From assembly GCF_900119845.1 (NCBI RefSeq), contig NZ_FPKU01000003.1:220145-284144 (forward strand): a DNA stretch of 64,000 nucleotides, in the 5' to 3' direction. This document shows, piece after piece, positions 8,628 to 17,342 of the stretch; position 1 is the stretch's first letter, and the number at the start of each line of letters is the position of its first letter. Made by a program: the position numbers and the translations under genes. Below the pieces are notes generated by a model that had not been told where the DNA came from, did not search any database, and was given only the letters and a program-made list of their open reading frames with translations. Source of the DNA: Devosia enhydra (GTDB taxonomy: Bacteria; Pseudomonadota; Alphaproteobacteria; Rhizobiales; Devosiaceae).

Positions 8628-9605
8628 TCAGCGCGTCGACTGCGCGCGGAAGGTCTCGACCTGCGGCAGGAACGCCTCGTCGAGCGAGCGCCAGAGCGCG
8701 GTCACGTCGGCGGAATTGAGGTAGTTGATCTGCACCGCGGCCTTGGATGCGGCCTCGCGATAGGCGGGGTCGGCGGTGATTTCGCCGATTGCCGTCTCGA
8801 GGGTCGAAACCACTTCGGCGGGCAGGCCGGCCGGGCCGACGAGCACGCGGCTGGTCTGGAGCTCGAGGTCGATGCCCTGGTCGATGGCGGTCGGGATGCC
8901 CTCGATCTCGGGGGTGGTTTCACGCGCGAGCGTTGCAAGGAAGCGGATATCGCCGTTCTGGGCAGCCGGATAGAGCTCCGAGAACGTGTCCGAGACCACC
9001 GCGATATTGCCGCCGATCAAGTTGCTCATCAGCTGTCCGGGCTCGGTGATCGCGGTCCAGTTGATGTTGACGCCGGCTTTCTGGTTGAGCTGCATCAGCC
9101 CCAGATGGCCGATGGCCAGCGCGCCATTGGAGGCGGCAGTGATGCTGGTGTCGGTCTTGGCGGCCTCGATCAGGTCGCCCAGCGTCTGGTAGGGGCTGTC
9201 GGCCGCCACCGCGATGGCCACCGTGCCGAAATCATGCATGGCGATCGGGGTCAGGTCATCGAGGGTGAAGGTGCCGCCGCGATCGGGGTCGAGATAGAGC
9301 ATGTTGGTGGCCGGGATCGGCACGAAGGCCAGCGTATAGCCATCGGCAGCCGCCGGAACGACGCGCTGCAGGGCCTGGAGCCCGCCGCCGCCGGGATAGT
9401 TCTCGACGATGAAATTGCCGCCGAGCTTGGCCTCAAGCGCATCGGCCAGGAGCCGGCCGGCAATGTCGGTGCCGCCGCCGGCGCCGAACCCGACCATGAT
9501 GGTCACGGTGCGGCCCGCTTCGGGATAGCTCTGGGCCTGCGCGGTGCCGGCCGTGATGGCAAGTCCGGCAACGCCGGCGATGAGAAGGGCGGTGAGTGTC
9601 TTCAT
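8628..9605 (-). CDS. tctC: tripartite tricarboxylate transporter substrate-binding protein, TctC (Bug) family
   Basis: Periplasmic receptor of 325 aa. A signal peptide (about residues 1-24, ending GTAQAQ) is followed by VGFGAGGGTDIAGR, the family loop that bridges the ligand carboxylate by water, and by VENYPGGGG. The ATG at 9605 has GGAGG ten bases upstream; a longer frame extends to 10013 inside the aldehyde dehydrogenase gene and is not used. Bug proteins bind varied carboxylates (citrate, tartrate, sulfolactate, amino acids and others), so the ligand remains unknown. The gap to the upstream aldehyde dehydrogenase holds a GCCGCC/GGCGGC hairpin (9663-9684), and the receptor may be expressed at its own level. 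Confidence 0.94.
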   Translation of the reverse strand: MKTLTALLIAGVAGLAITAGTAQAQSYPEAGRTVTIMVGFGAGGGTDIAGRLLADALEAKLGGNFIVENYPGGGGLQALQRVVPAAADGYTLAFVPIPATNMLYLDPDRGGTFTLDDLTPIAMHDFGTVAIAVAADSPYQTLGDLIEAAKTDTSITAASNGALAIGHLGLMQLNQKAGVNINWTAITEPGQLMSNLIGGNIAVVSDTFSELYPAAQNGDIRFLATLARETTPEIEGIPTAIDQGIDLELQTSRVLVGPAGLPAEVVSTLETAIGEITADPAYREAASKAAVQINYLNSADVTALWRSLDEAFLPQVETFRAQSTR

Positions 9606-9662
9606 TCTGGTTTCCTCCAGGCGGCGCTTTGCCGCGATTGATCCGGCTTGGATGGTGCTCGT

Positions 9663-9684
9663 GCCGCCTTCTTTTTCGGGCGGC
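9663..9684. other. small hairpin between aldehyde dehydrogenase and tctC genes
   Basis: GCCGCC and GGCGGC (6-base arms, 10-base loop) lie within the operon. No T-run follows on the minus strand, so it is not a clear terminator. It could be a processing or stability element. Confidence 0.3.
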
Positions 9685-9706
9685 TTGGGCATGGCGGCAC
9701 AGCCGC

Positions 9707-11143
9707 TCAGGCCATGCGGATGGTGACGAGGCGTTCCTCGGTCATTTCGGCTACGGCGAAAGCCGGGCCTTCCCGCCCGAAGCCGCTGTCCTTGACCCCG
9801 CCATAGGGCATCAGGTCGATGCGGCTCGAACTGGTCTCGTTGAAGTGGAGCCCGCCCACATCGAGGCCCTCGATGGCTTTGGCGATGGTGTCGAGGTTCT
9901 TGGTGAACACGCCCGCTGCCAGCCCGAAGGGCGAGGCATTGGCGCGCGCGATCACCTCGTCGAAATCGTCGAACGGGATGATGCTCAGCACGGGCCCGAA
10001 GATTTCGGCACATGTGACGCGCATCTCAGGCGACACATCGGTCAGCACCACCGGGCGGATCGAGGCGCCTTCGCGCCACCATCGGGTGTGAGCCGTCGCG
10101 CCCATGGCGATGGCCTCTTCGACCCACGCCTGCACCCGGTCGGCAGCTGCGTCCGAGACCAGCGGACCCACCTGGATGCCGGGCGCGGCGGGGTCTCCGA
10201 CCTTCAGCGCATCTGCGCCGGCAATGATGCGCTCGAGCACGCTCTCATAGATCGAACGCTCGACATGCAGCAGCTGGATCGAGCTGCACACCTGCCCCGC
10301 CTTGCGGAAGCTGGCGGCCACAATCTTGGGTATGGCGGCGTCGAGATCGGCATCGGCGCAGAGCACGGTAGAGGAGATGGAGCCCAGCTCCATCTGCGTG
10401 CGCCTCAGCCCCGCCCGCGCCTGGATCGACCGACCCACCGCCGTCGAGCCGGTGAAGGTGATGTAACGGACCCGTTCGTCGGCGATCAGGGTTTCGGCCG
10501 TCTCGGCCCCGCCATGCAGCACCTGCAGGAAGGCCGGAGGAACGCCCGCCTCAAGCAGGATCTGCGCCAGAAGCGCGGCGGTCGACGGGGTGTGCAATGA
10601 CGGCTTCAGCACGACCGGGTTACCGGCCGCGAAGGCCGGGGCGATCTTGTGGCAGACGGTATTGAGCGGCGAATTGAACGGGGTGATGGCCAGCACCGGC
10701 CCCACCGGCACCCGCCGGGTAAAGCCCAGCCGTCCCTGCCCGTGCGGGGAGCCCGACATCGGCACCATCTCGCCCTTGAGCTCGCGGGCAGCGATGGCTG
10801 AAAGCCGCAGCGTCTCCATGCAGCGGTCGATCTCGCCATCGGCATCGCTCGGGGGAAAGCCCGCTTCGATACCCATCAGCGTGCGGAAATCGGTGCGTCG
10901 TTCCGCAATCATGGGAATGGCGCGTTCGAGCACCTGGGCGCGCGCATTGGGGTTGGGCGCGCCGGCCTTGTGGGCCGACATGGCGGCGGCCAGCGCCCGG
11001 TCGATCTCGGCGGGCCCGGCGATCGTAACCTCTCCACAGGGGGTGCGCGAGAACTTGTCGAGCACAGTTTCGCTGCGCGAGCCCTCGACCCATTCGCCTT
11101 CGATCAGGAGGCGCGTGTTGATGTGTTCGGGATAGAGCGGCAT
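9707..11143 (-). CDS. aldehyde dehydrogenase family protein, NAD(P)-dependent
   Basis: Oxidises an aldehyde to a carboxylic acid (478 aa). The family features are all present: ITPFNSPLN (the usual PWNFP position) near 153-161, the nucleotide loop TFTGSTAVG at 229-237, the general-base Glu252 in MELGS and the catalytic thiol Cys286 in GQVCSSIQ. The C-terminal EIFGPVLS and GGVKDSG motifs follow. Its ATG overlaps the TGA of the thiamine-diphosphate enzyme (TGATG), so the two proteins are made together. The simplest reading is that the enzyme takes the aldehyde released by that decarboxylase. Substrate unknown. Confidence 0.93.
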   Translation of the reverse strand: MPLYPEHINTRLLIEGEWVEGSRSETVLDKFSRTPCGEVTIAGPAEIDRALAAAMSAHKAGAPNPNARAQVLERAIPMIAERRTDFRTLMGIEAGFPPSDADGEIDRCMETLRLSAIAARELKGEMVPMSGSPHGQGRLGFTRRVPVGPVLAITPFNSPLNTVCHKIAPAFAAGNPVVLKPSLHTPSTAALLAQILLEAGVPPAFLQVLHGGAETAETLIADERVRYITFTGSTAVGRSIQARAGLRRTQMELGSISSTVLCADADLDAAIPKIVAASFRKAGQVCSSIQLLHVERSIYESVLERIIAGADALKVGDPAAPGIQVGPLVSDAAADRVQAWVEEAIAMGATAHTRWWREGASIRPVVLTDVSPEMRVTCAEIFGPVLSIIPFDDFDEVIARANASPFGLAAGVFTKNLDTIAKAIEGLDVGGLHFNETSSSRIDLMPYGGVKDSGFGREGPAFAVAEMTEERLVTIRMA

Positions 11144-12744
11144 CAGAACTGGGCCATGTACTGGGCGGGATCGATATGGGCGGCGATGACCAGCGGACGG
11201 TCTGCCGCCGGTCCCTGCGCCATGGCGCGCTCGAGCTCGGCGGCACTGTCGACGCGCACCGCATCGCAATCCATCGCCTCGGCCAGCTTGGGCACATCCG
11301 ATTCCGGAATGGTGGTGCCGAAGGCGGGGAACTGCCGGGCGTGCTGCTTGAGCTCGATGCGGTTGAGCGAGTTGTCGCAGAACACCACGATGGTGATCCC
11401 TAGCTTCAGCGCCGAGACGGTGCGCAATTCGCCCAAGACCATGGCGAGGCCGCCATCGCCGGTGAAGCACACCACATTGCGCTCGGGATGCACCATTTTC
11501 GCGACCATGGCGGCGGGCAGCGAATAGCCCATGGACGAGAGCCCGTTGCTCATCAGCATGGTCTTGGGGCTGCGCGACACCCAACCCTGGCCCACCAGCA
11601 GCTTGTGCGAACCGACATCGGTCGTGGCGATGGTATCGGGCGCACTGGCCGCAAGCGCGATGTCGACGACGTCGGTGGGGTTGAGCCTGCCGCTCGTCCG
11701 CCCCGCGAGATAGAGCGCGCGCAGCGCCTCGCGGTGCTTTGCAACCTCGGCCTCGCTCCAGCGGGCGGAGGATGAGCCCACATGGCTCGTGATCGCCTCC
11801 ACGACCGGGGCGATCTGCCCGACGATCTCGATGCCGGCCTGATAGATCTGGTCGGTATTGGGAACGCTGTCGATATGGATGATCGGCCGCGTCACCGTCC
11901 AGGGCTTGATCAGCTCGACCGCATCAAAGCCGATATTGAGCACGAGGTCGGCGGATTTGAGGAAATCCCAGACGAAGGCGTTGCACGCCATGTCGAGCGT
12001 GCCGGCATAGTAGGGGTGGGTTTCATCGATGATGCCCTTGGCCATCGGCGCCACCACCACCGGGCAGCCCAGCGCTTCGGCGAGCGCCGTGATCGCCGCG
12101 CCGGCCTTGCCGCGCACGGCCGAGATGCCGGCAAGGATGATCGGGCGCCGCGCCGCGGTAATCACCTTCACCGGATCCCCGAGATCGCCAGAAACGCCGA
12201 GCCCATGGGCCAGCGCGTTCATCGGGGGCAGCACGATCTCGTCGTCCTGCGCCTCGGCGCCCACCACGTCGCCGGGGGTCGAGATGTGCACCGGGCCCGG
12301 CCGATCGGCCATGGCGGTGCGCAGCGCCTTACGCATGATGGTGCCCACAGTCGTGGGCAGGATCGAGGTGGTGTACTTGCTGATGGGCGAGAACACCCGG
12401 TTGTGGTCGATCACCTGGTGGGTGAAGAACGGCTCGCGCCGGCTCTCGATCTGCCCGGAAATGGCGATCATCGGTACCCGGTCGGCCCAGGCATTGGCCA
12501 CCGCGTTGACGAGGTTGGACGAGCCCGGCCCGAGGGTCGAAAGCGCCACGCCCGGCATGTCGGTGAGCTGCCCATAGGCTTCCGCCATCAGCCCGGCCGT
12601 GCCCTCGCGGGTGGCGAGCACGAACTCCATGTTTTGCCGGCGGCAGGCCTCGAGGAAGGGCACGCTGGGATCGCCGGGGTAGCCGAACACGTATTTCGTG
12701 CCCGCGGCGGCCAGATAGCGCACCATGACTTCCGAGCAATTCAT
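11143..12744 (-). CDS. thiamine diphosphate-binding enzyme, acetolactate synthase-like
   Basis: A 533-aa three-domain ThDP enzyme. The N-terminal pyrimidine domain contains the catalytic Glu in ATREGTAGLMAEAYG (Glu47), and LGPGSSN and ISGQIESR follow. The C-terminal domain carries the Mg/ThDP motif starting at GDGGLA and ending about 30 residues on at CDNSLN. No FAD-binding specialisation or regulatory subunit gene is adjacent, so I favour a 2-oxo acid decarboxylase or a carboligase over biosynthetic acetolactate synthase. GGAGGAAAAAGGC precedes the ATG. It is the first gene of the operon TPP enzyme - aldehyde dehydrogenase - tctC - tctB - tctA, behind a promoter with a TGTATAC operator. Confidence 0.88.
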   Translation of the reverse strand: MNCSEVMVRYLAAAGTKYVFGYPGDPSVPFLEACRRQNMEFVLATREGTAGLMAEAYGQLTDMPGVALSTLGPGSSNLVNAVANAWADRVPMIAISGQIESRREPFFTHQVIDHNRVFSPISKYTTSILPTTVGTIMRKALRTAMADRPGPVHISTPGDVVGAEAQDDEIVLPPMNALAHGLGVSGDLGDPVKVITAARRPIILAGISAVRGKAGAAITALAEALGCPVVVAPMAKGIIDETHPYYAGTLDMACNAFVWDFLKSADLVLNIGFDAVELIKPWTVTRPIIHIDSVPNTDQIYQAGIEIVGQIAPVVEAITSHVGSSSARWSEAEVAKHREALRALYLAGRTSGRLNPTDVVDIALAASAPDTIATTDVGSHKLLVGQGWVSRSPKTMLMSNGLSSMGYSLPAAMVAKMVHPERNVVCFTGDGGLAMVLGELRTVSALKLGITIVVFCDNSLNRIELKQHARQFPAFGTTIPESDVPKLAEAMDCDAVRVDSAAELERAMAQGPAADRPLVIAAHIDPAQYMAQF

Positions 12745-13180
12745 GCCTTTTTCCTCCGCAAGAGCGTACCGGGCCGCTTGTTGGAGGCAGTTGTACTCAG
12801 CTGTATACGGATGTCAACGGGGTGGCGTTCCGCGCTGTCTGGCGCTTGCAGTTGGGAGCGATGCGACTGCCGTAGAGGAACGCGCAGGCGGTGGCGTTGG
12901 GTGAGAGATAGTCGGCGTGAACCAAGAAGCGGAGGGTGCTGGCTACGAGGTCCTGCGCGCCAACGCAGGATCATTGCCGCGACGGCGTCGACGATCATCG
13001 CCCGCCTTGGACTTTCGAGCCGAGGCGCCGGCTCAGGCCCCCGCCGAACTGGCGCGGAGGTAGCGGTTGCTCCGATCCCGCAGGCCGGAGGCATAGCAAT
13101 CTCCCGGCAACCCTGCCCATCTTGCGCCGGAAGTGCTAGGCGGTGGGGCGCGAGTACCTGATCATGCGGAAGGGAGCCTC
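12745..13180. other. 436-base intergenic region with divergent promoters and a possible metY leader
   Basis: The left part (12745-12817) is the promoter and operator of the minus-strand catabolic operon. The right part is the leader of the plus-strand metY-like gene and contains GCCGGAG...CTCCCGGC (a stem with one bulge, about 13084-13108), then GGCAACC at 13106-13112 and GTGCTA at 13133-13138. The middle (about 12830-13070) shows nothing I recognise. Confidence 0.5.
12790..12817 (-). promoter_or_regulatory. candidate promoter with GntR operator for the catabolic/transport operon
   Basis: Read on the minus strand, TTGACA (12817-12812) is a perfect -35, followed 16 bases on by TACAAC (12795-12790), four of six matches to TATAAT. 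The GTATAC core of the candidate GntR site (TGTATAC at 12802-12808 on the plus strand) lies exactly in the spacer, a classical position for repression. A GTAC lies five bases from it (12793-12796), as at the other site. Confidence 0.55.
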
Positions 13181-14455
13181 ATGAAGCCCGAATCGATCGC
13201 CCTCCATCACGGCTATACGCCCGAAGGCACCACCAAATCGGCCGCCGTGCCGATCTACCAGACCACCAGCTACACCTTCGACGACACCCAGCACGGCGCC
13301 GATCTCTTCAACCTCGCCGTGCCCGGCAACATCTATACCCGCATCATGAACCCGACCTCGGCGGTGCTCGAGGCGCGCGTTGCCGAACTCGAAGGCGGCA
13401 TTGCCGGGCTGGCCCTCGCATCGGGCATGGCGGCCATCACCTACGCGATCCAGACGCTGGCCGGGGTCGGCGACAACATCGTTTCGGTGAGCCAGCTCTA
13501 TGGCGGCACCTACAATCTCTTCGTGCACAGCTTCCCGCGCCAGGGCATCGAGGTGCGCCTCGCCGACCAGGCCGATTTCGCCGGCATCGAGGCGCTGATC
13601 GATGACCGGACGAAGGCGGTGTTCTGCGAATCCATCGGCAATCCGGCCGGAAATGTCGTCGATATCCAGGCCCTGGCCGAGATTGCCCATCGCCACGGCG
13701 TGCCGTTGATCGTCGATAATACCGTGGCCACGCCCTTCCTCTGCCGTCCCATCGATTTCGGCGCCGATATCGTGGTGCATGCCTTGACCAAATATATCGG
13801 CGGGCACGGCAACTCGATCGGCGGGATGATCGTGGACAGCGGCAAGTTCGACTGGAAGGCCAATGCCAAGCGGTTCCCGGTGTTCAACGAGCCCGACCCC
13901 TCCTACCATGGGGTGGTCTATACCGAGGCGCTCGGGCCTGCCGCCTTCATCGGGCGCGCACGTGTCGTGCCCCTTCGCAATACCGGCGCGGCGCTCGCCC
14001 CGCACAGTGCCTTCCTGTTTCTCATGGGCCTCGAAACCCTGGGGCTGCGCATGGAGCGGCATTGCCAGAATGCCGAGGCTCTCGCCCAGTGGCTGGACAA
14101 GCACCCCAAGGTCAAATGGGTCAATTATGCCGCCCTGCCCGGCAGCCGCTACAATGCAACGGCCCGCAAGATCACCAAGGGCAAGGCCTCGGGCATCATC
14201 AGCTTCGGCATCGAAGGCGGAGCCGTGGCAGGTGGGCAGTTCATCGATGCGCTCAAGATGATCTACCGGCTGGTCAATATCGGGGACGCCAAGTCGCTGG
14301 CCTGCCACCCGGCCTCGACCACGCACCGCCAGCTTTCGCCCGAGGAACTGGCAAAGGCCGGGGTGTCCGAGGATCTGGTGCGCATTTCGGTCGGCATCGA
14401 ACATATCGACGACATCATCGCCGATGTGGAGCAGGCCCTGGCCGCTGTCGGCTGA
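13181..14455 (+). CDS. O-acetylhomoserine aminocarboxypropyltransferase/cysteine synthase-like PLP enzyme (MetY family)
   Basis: Cys/Met-metabolism PLP enzyme (424 aa, MetY size). The conserved N-terminus (LHHGYTPEGTTKSAAVPIYQ), the PLP-phosphate region NIYTRIMNPT and the Schiff-base lysine in VHALTKYIGGHG are present, as is the C-terminal ACHPASTTH motif, whose histidine is typical of O-acetylhomoserine sulfhydrylases. It would make homocysteine from O-acetylhomoserine and sulfide; methionine gamma-lyase relatives cannot be excluded. The ATG at 13181 has GGAAGGGAG just upstream. It is followed by a GntR gene on the same strand. A possible SAM-responsive leader is discussed under findings. 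Confidence 0.87.
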   Translation: MKPESIALHHGYTPEGTTKSAAVPIYQTTSYTFDDTQHGADLFNLAVPGNIYTRIMNPTSAVLEARVAELEGGIAGLALASGMAAITYAIQTLAGVGDNIVSVSQLYGGTYNLFVHSFPRQGIEVRLADQADFAGIEALIDDRTKAVFCESIGNPAGNVVDIQALAEIAHRHGVPLIVDNTVATPFLCRPIDFGADIVVHALTKYIGGHGNSIGGMIVDSGKFDWKANAKRFPVFNEPDPSYHGVVYTEALGPAAFIGRARVVPLRNTGAALAPHSAFLFLMGLETLGLRMERHCQNAEALAQWLDKHPKVKWVNYAALPGSRYNATARKITKGKASGIISFGIEGGAVAGGQFIDALKMIYRLVNIGDAKSLACHPASTTHRQLSPEELAKAGVSEDLVRISVGIEHIDDIIADVEQALAAVG

Positions 14456-14531
14456 GGCCGGCCACGGGCAGGGTTGCATGCACCGGCGCGGGCGGGCACC
14501 ATGCCCGTCCGTTGACCTCGGGACGGGCGCG

Positions 14532-15197
14532 ATGGACGACAGCCGGGACTCACTGGCCATTCAGGCCTATGGCGAGATCAAGCGCCGCATCCTGACCGGA
14601 GAGCTGGAGCGCGGCACGCGGCTGAGCGTCGAGGCCCTGGCCCATCAGCTCGATGTCTCGGCCGCCCCGATCAAGGAAGCGCTCAAGCTGCTCGAGCGCG
14701 AGGGCCTCGTGGATATCCGACCGCGCAGCGGCACGGTGGTGCGTTCGTTCTCGCCCGAAGACCTGATCAACGTCTATGGGGCCCGCAAGATCGTCGAGCC
14801 GGCTGCCGCTGCCATCGTGGCGGCGCAGGGCCCTGCGCCCGAAGCGTTGATTGCCGGGCTCGAGCAGTCGATGATCACCCTTCATGGCGCGTTGCACACC
14901 CGCGCACCCCGCCAGGTCATCACCGATACCGACAGTCTTTTCCACAGGCTGATCGTCGAGGCGGCCGGCAATCCCGTGCTGACGGAGTTGCATGCGACGC
15001 TCATCGACCGCGCCCGGCTGGTTCGCTTTTACGGCACGCGTCCCGGGCGCTCCGCCGAGGCCATGGCTGAACACCGGCAAATCATCGAGGCCTTAAAGCA
15101 GGGCGACCCCGAGGGGGCGCGGACCGCATCGCGCCTGCATCTCGAAGGCGCCGAGCGGGCGATCCTCGAAACGATGCAGGCGACCGATCGAGGGTAG
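14532..15197 (+). CDS. GntR family transcriptional regulator, FCD subfamily (second copy)
   Basis: A 221-aa regulator. The winged helix runs through LSVEALAHQLDVSAAPIKEA (residues about 35-54), then a helical FCD domain with FHRLIVEAAGN and AEHRQIIEAL. In the recognition helix, the usual SRTPIREAL reads SAAPIKEAL, so its operator may differ from that of the other GntR protein at 5791. The ATG at 14532 was chosen because it directly precedes the first helix; a longer frame from 14424 lies inside the metY end. It may control the MetY-like gene or the whole cluster. Confidence 0.87.
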   Translation: MDDSRDSLAIQAYGEIKRRILTGELERGTRLSVEALAHQLDVSAAPIKEALKLLEREGLVDIRPRSGTVVRSFSPEDLINVYGARKIVEPAAAAIVAAQGPAPEALIAGLEQSMITLHGALHTRAPRQVITDTDSLFHRLIVEAAGNPVLTELHATLIDRARLVRFYGTRPGRSAEAMAEHRQIIEALKQGDPEGARTASRLHLEGAERAILETMQATDRG

Positions 15198-15401
15198 ATC
15201 CTGCGCATTGCCCTTTGCCCGAAACTGCGCAATGGTGGCTGCGGGGCGGTAGGTGCATAGCGTGTTCATCATAGCAATCGGCTGCAAGCAGGCAGCGCGG
15301 GCCAGACAGTTCACTTCCAAGCAAATTTACACAAGTTACAGCAAAAGACAGCGTGGTCATTGCTGGTCCCTGCGCTTTTGCTCGGGCTGGGCCGCAGTTT
15401 G

Positions 15402-17342
15402 ATGAGGCCGGTTGCGGAAGCTGCGGTCAATGCGTTGCGCAATCTGCCGCGCGGGCGCAAGCGCAGTATTCTGGTGGCGGCCGATCTGATCACGGTCAGC
15501 TTCGCGATCTGGGGCGCCTTCGCGCTGCGCTATGGCGACTGGTGGGCCCCACCGACACCTGAAGCGGTTCTCATCATCCTCGCAGCGCCGCTGATCGCGA
15601 TCCCGACCTTCGCGATGCTGGGGCTCTATCGCAGCGTGCTGCGCTTTCTGCCCGAAGATGCAGTCTTTTCGATCGTGCGGGCCACCACCCTCGCCACGCT
15701 TATCTGGGTGATGCTGGTCTTCGTGTTCCAGTTCACCAACTATTTCGTCGTGCCGCGATCGGTACCGCTGATCTTCTGGCTGTTATGCACCCTGCTTGTC
15801 GGGGGCAGCCGCTATGTGGCCAAGCAGGTGCTGTGGCGCCGGCGCGGCCCGGTCAAGGGTGGGGACGAACCGGGCATCGTCATCTACGGCGCCGGATCGG
15901 CCGGGGCGCAACTGGCCACCGCCATCCGCCAGCAGGGCTCGGGCCGCGTGGTGGCCTTCATCGACGAGACGGCGGCGCTCGAAAATCACGATGTCGCCGG
16001 TATCCGGGTCCATCCGCCGAAGCGGCTTGGCGACATTTTGGCCCGCTACCGGCCTGCCGAGGTCATTCTCAGCGGCGCGGTCATCGGTGCAGAGGACCGG
16101 CAGGACCTGCTCGCGAAACTGGCGGAACGCGGCATCAGGCTCAGGACGCTGCCGCCCATCAACGACGTGCTTTCGGGCAAATATCTCGTCAACCAGATCC
16201 GCGAGATCGATATCGACGACCTTCTGGGTCGCTCCTCGGTTCCTCCCGATCCGAACCTGATCCGCACCATGGTGGAAGGCCGCACCATCATGGTCACCGG
16301 TGCGGGCGGATCGATCGGCTCGGAATTGTGCAGGCTCATCGCCAAATGGTCGCCGGCCAAGCTCGTGCTGTTCGAAGCCAACGAGTTCGCCCTTTATGAG
16401 CTTGCGCGTCGTCTCTTAGTACCGGGCGGCGTGATCGTGCCTGTCCTCGGCACGATCACGGAAAAGGAGCTGGTGTCGCGCGTGCTCAGGCAGCACGGCG
16501 TCGAAGTCGTCTTCCATGCCGCCGCCTACAAGCATGTGCCGCTGGTCGAGGCCAATGTGCTCGAAGGCATCCGCAACAACGTCCTGGGCACACAGGTGCT
16601 CGCCGACGCGGCCCAGGCGCAGGGCGTGCGTGATTTCGTGCTGATCTCGTCCGACAAGGCCGTGCGCCCGACCAATGTCATGGGTGCCACCAAGCGCTGG
16701 GCCGAGTTCATCGTTCAGCAGAAGGCCTTCGAGGCACAGGCGGCGGGCACGGGGCAGCGCTTTTGCGCGGTGCGCTTCGGCAATGTACTGGGCTCAAACG
16801 GTTCGGTGGTCCCGCTCTTCAAGGAGCAGATCGCCGCCGGAGGACCCGTGACCGTGACCGATCCGGCCATGACGCGCTATTTCATGTCGATCCACGAAGC
16901 GGCCGAGCTCATCGTGCAGGCCGGGAGCCTCTCAAAGAGCGGCGACCTCTTCCTGCTCGACATGGGCCAGCCGATCCTCATCCGCAACCTGGCGGAGAAC
17001 ATGATCAAGCTCGCTGGCTTTTCGGTGCGCGACGAGACCAATCCGGAAGGCGACATCGCCATCAGCATCACCGGGACGCGTCCGGGCGAAAAGCTCTATG
17101 AAGAGCTTTTCTACAATCCCGCCGCGGCAGCGACCACCAGCCACCCCAAGATCATGCGCACGGGCCTCAGCATACGAGACCGGGGCATGGGCGAGCACAT
17201 GATGCGCCTGCAACAGGCTCTGGCAGCGGCCGACGAGGCTCGGGCCCGGCAGGTTCTGTTCGAGGTGATCGAACCGGGCAAGGCCGCTACGCCCCCTGCC
17301 CCCACACCCGCCTTGCAACATAGCCGGTATAGCTCACGATGA
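15402..17342 (+). CDS. membrane nucleoside-diphosphate-sugar epimerase/4,6-dehydratase (WbpM/CapD/PglF family)
   Basis: Large membrane-anchored short-chain dehydrogenase (646 aa). Four or five transmembrane segments occupy about the first 140 residues. A degenerate first nucleotide fold (YGAGSAGAQLA) comes next, then the catalytic SDR domain with TGAGGSIGSEL near residue 300. The catalytic region SSDKAVRPTNVMGATK has Met in place of the usual Tyr of YxxxK, which is the rule in this family. These enzymes convert UDP-GlcNAc (or UDP-GalNAc) to the 4-keto-6-deoxy sugar for surface glycans. TTG at 15360 is an alternative start. The 3' end overlaps the convergent 2-epimerase gene by 56 bases. Confidence 0.88.
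   Translation: MRPVAEAAVNALRNLPRGRKRSILVAADLITVSFAIWGAFALRYGDWWAPPTPEAVLIILAAPLIAIPTFAMLGLYRSVLRFLPEDAVFSIVRATTLATLIWVMLVFVFQFTNYFVVPRSVPLIFWLLCTLLVGGSRYVAKQVLWRRRGPVKGGDEPGIVIYGAGSAGAQLATAIRQQGSGRVVAFIDETAALENHDVAGIRVHPPKRLGDILARYRPAEVILSGAVIGAEDRQDLLAKLAERGIRLRTLPPINDVLSGKYLVNQIREIDIDDLLGRSSVPPDPNLIRTMVEGRTIMVTGAGGSIGSELCRLIAKWSPAKLVLFEANEFALYELARRLLVPGGVIVPVLGTITEKELVSRVLRQHGVEVVFHAAAYKHVPLVEANVLEGIRNNVLGTQVLADAAQAQGVRDFVLISSDKAVRPTNVMGATKRWAEFIVQQKAFEAQAAGTGQRFCAVRFGNVLGSNGSVVPLFKEQIAAGGPVTVTDPAMTRYFMSIHEAAELIVQAGSLSKSGDLFLLDMGQPILIRNLAENMIKLAGFSVRDETNPEGDIAISITGTRPGEKLYEELFYNPAAAATTSHPKIMRTGLSIRDRGMGEHMMRLQQALAAADEARARQVLFEVIEPGKAATPPAPTPALQHSRYSSR

Noticed and set aside
11782-13161. A 459-codon open frame on the plus strand
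   Set aside because: Antisense to the ThDP enzyme gene over most of its length, with no recognisable domain.
15198-15401. Near-direct repeat TGCGCATTG/TGCGCAATGG and an AT-rich stretch as a special element
   Set aside because: Short and imperfect; most likely just the promoter region of the membrane dehydratase gene.
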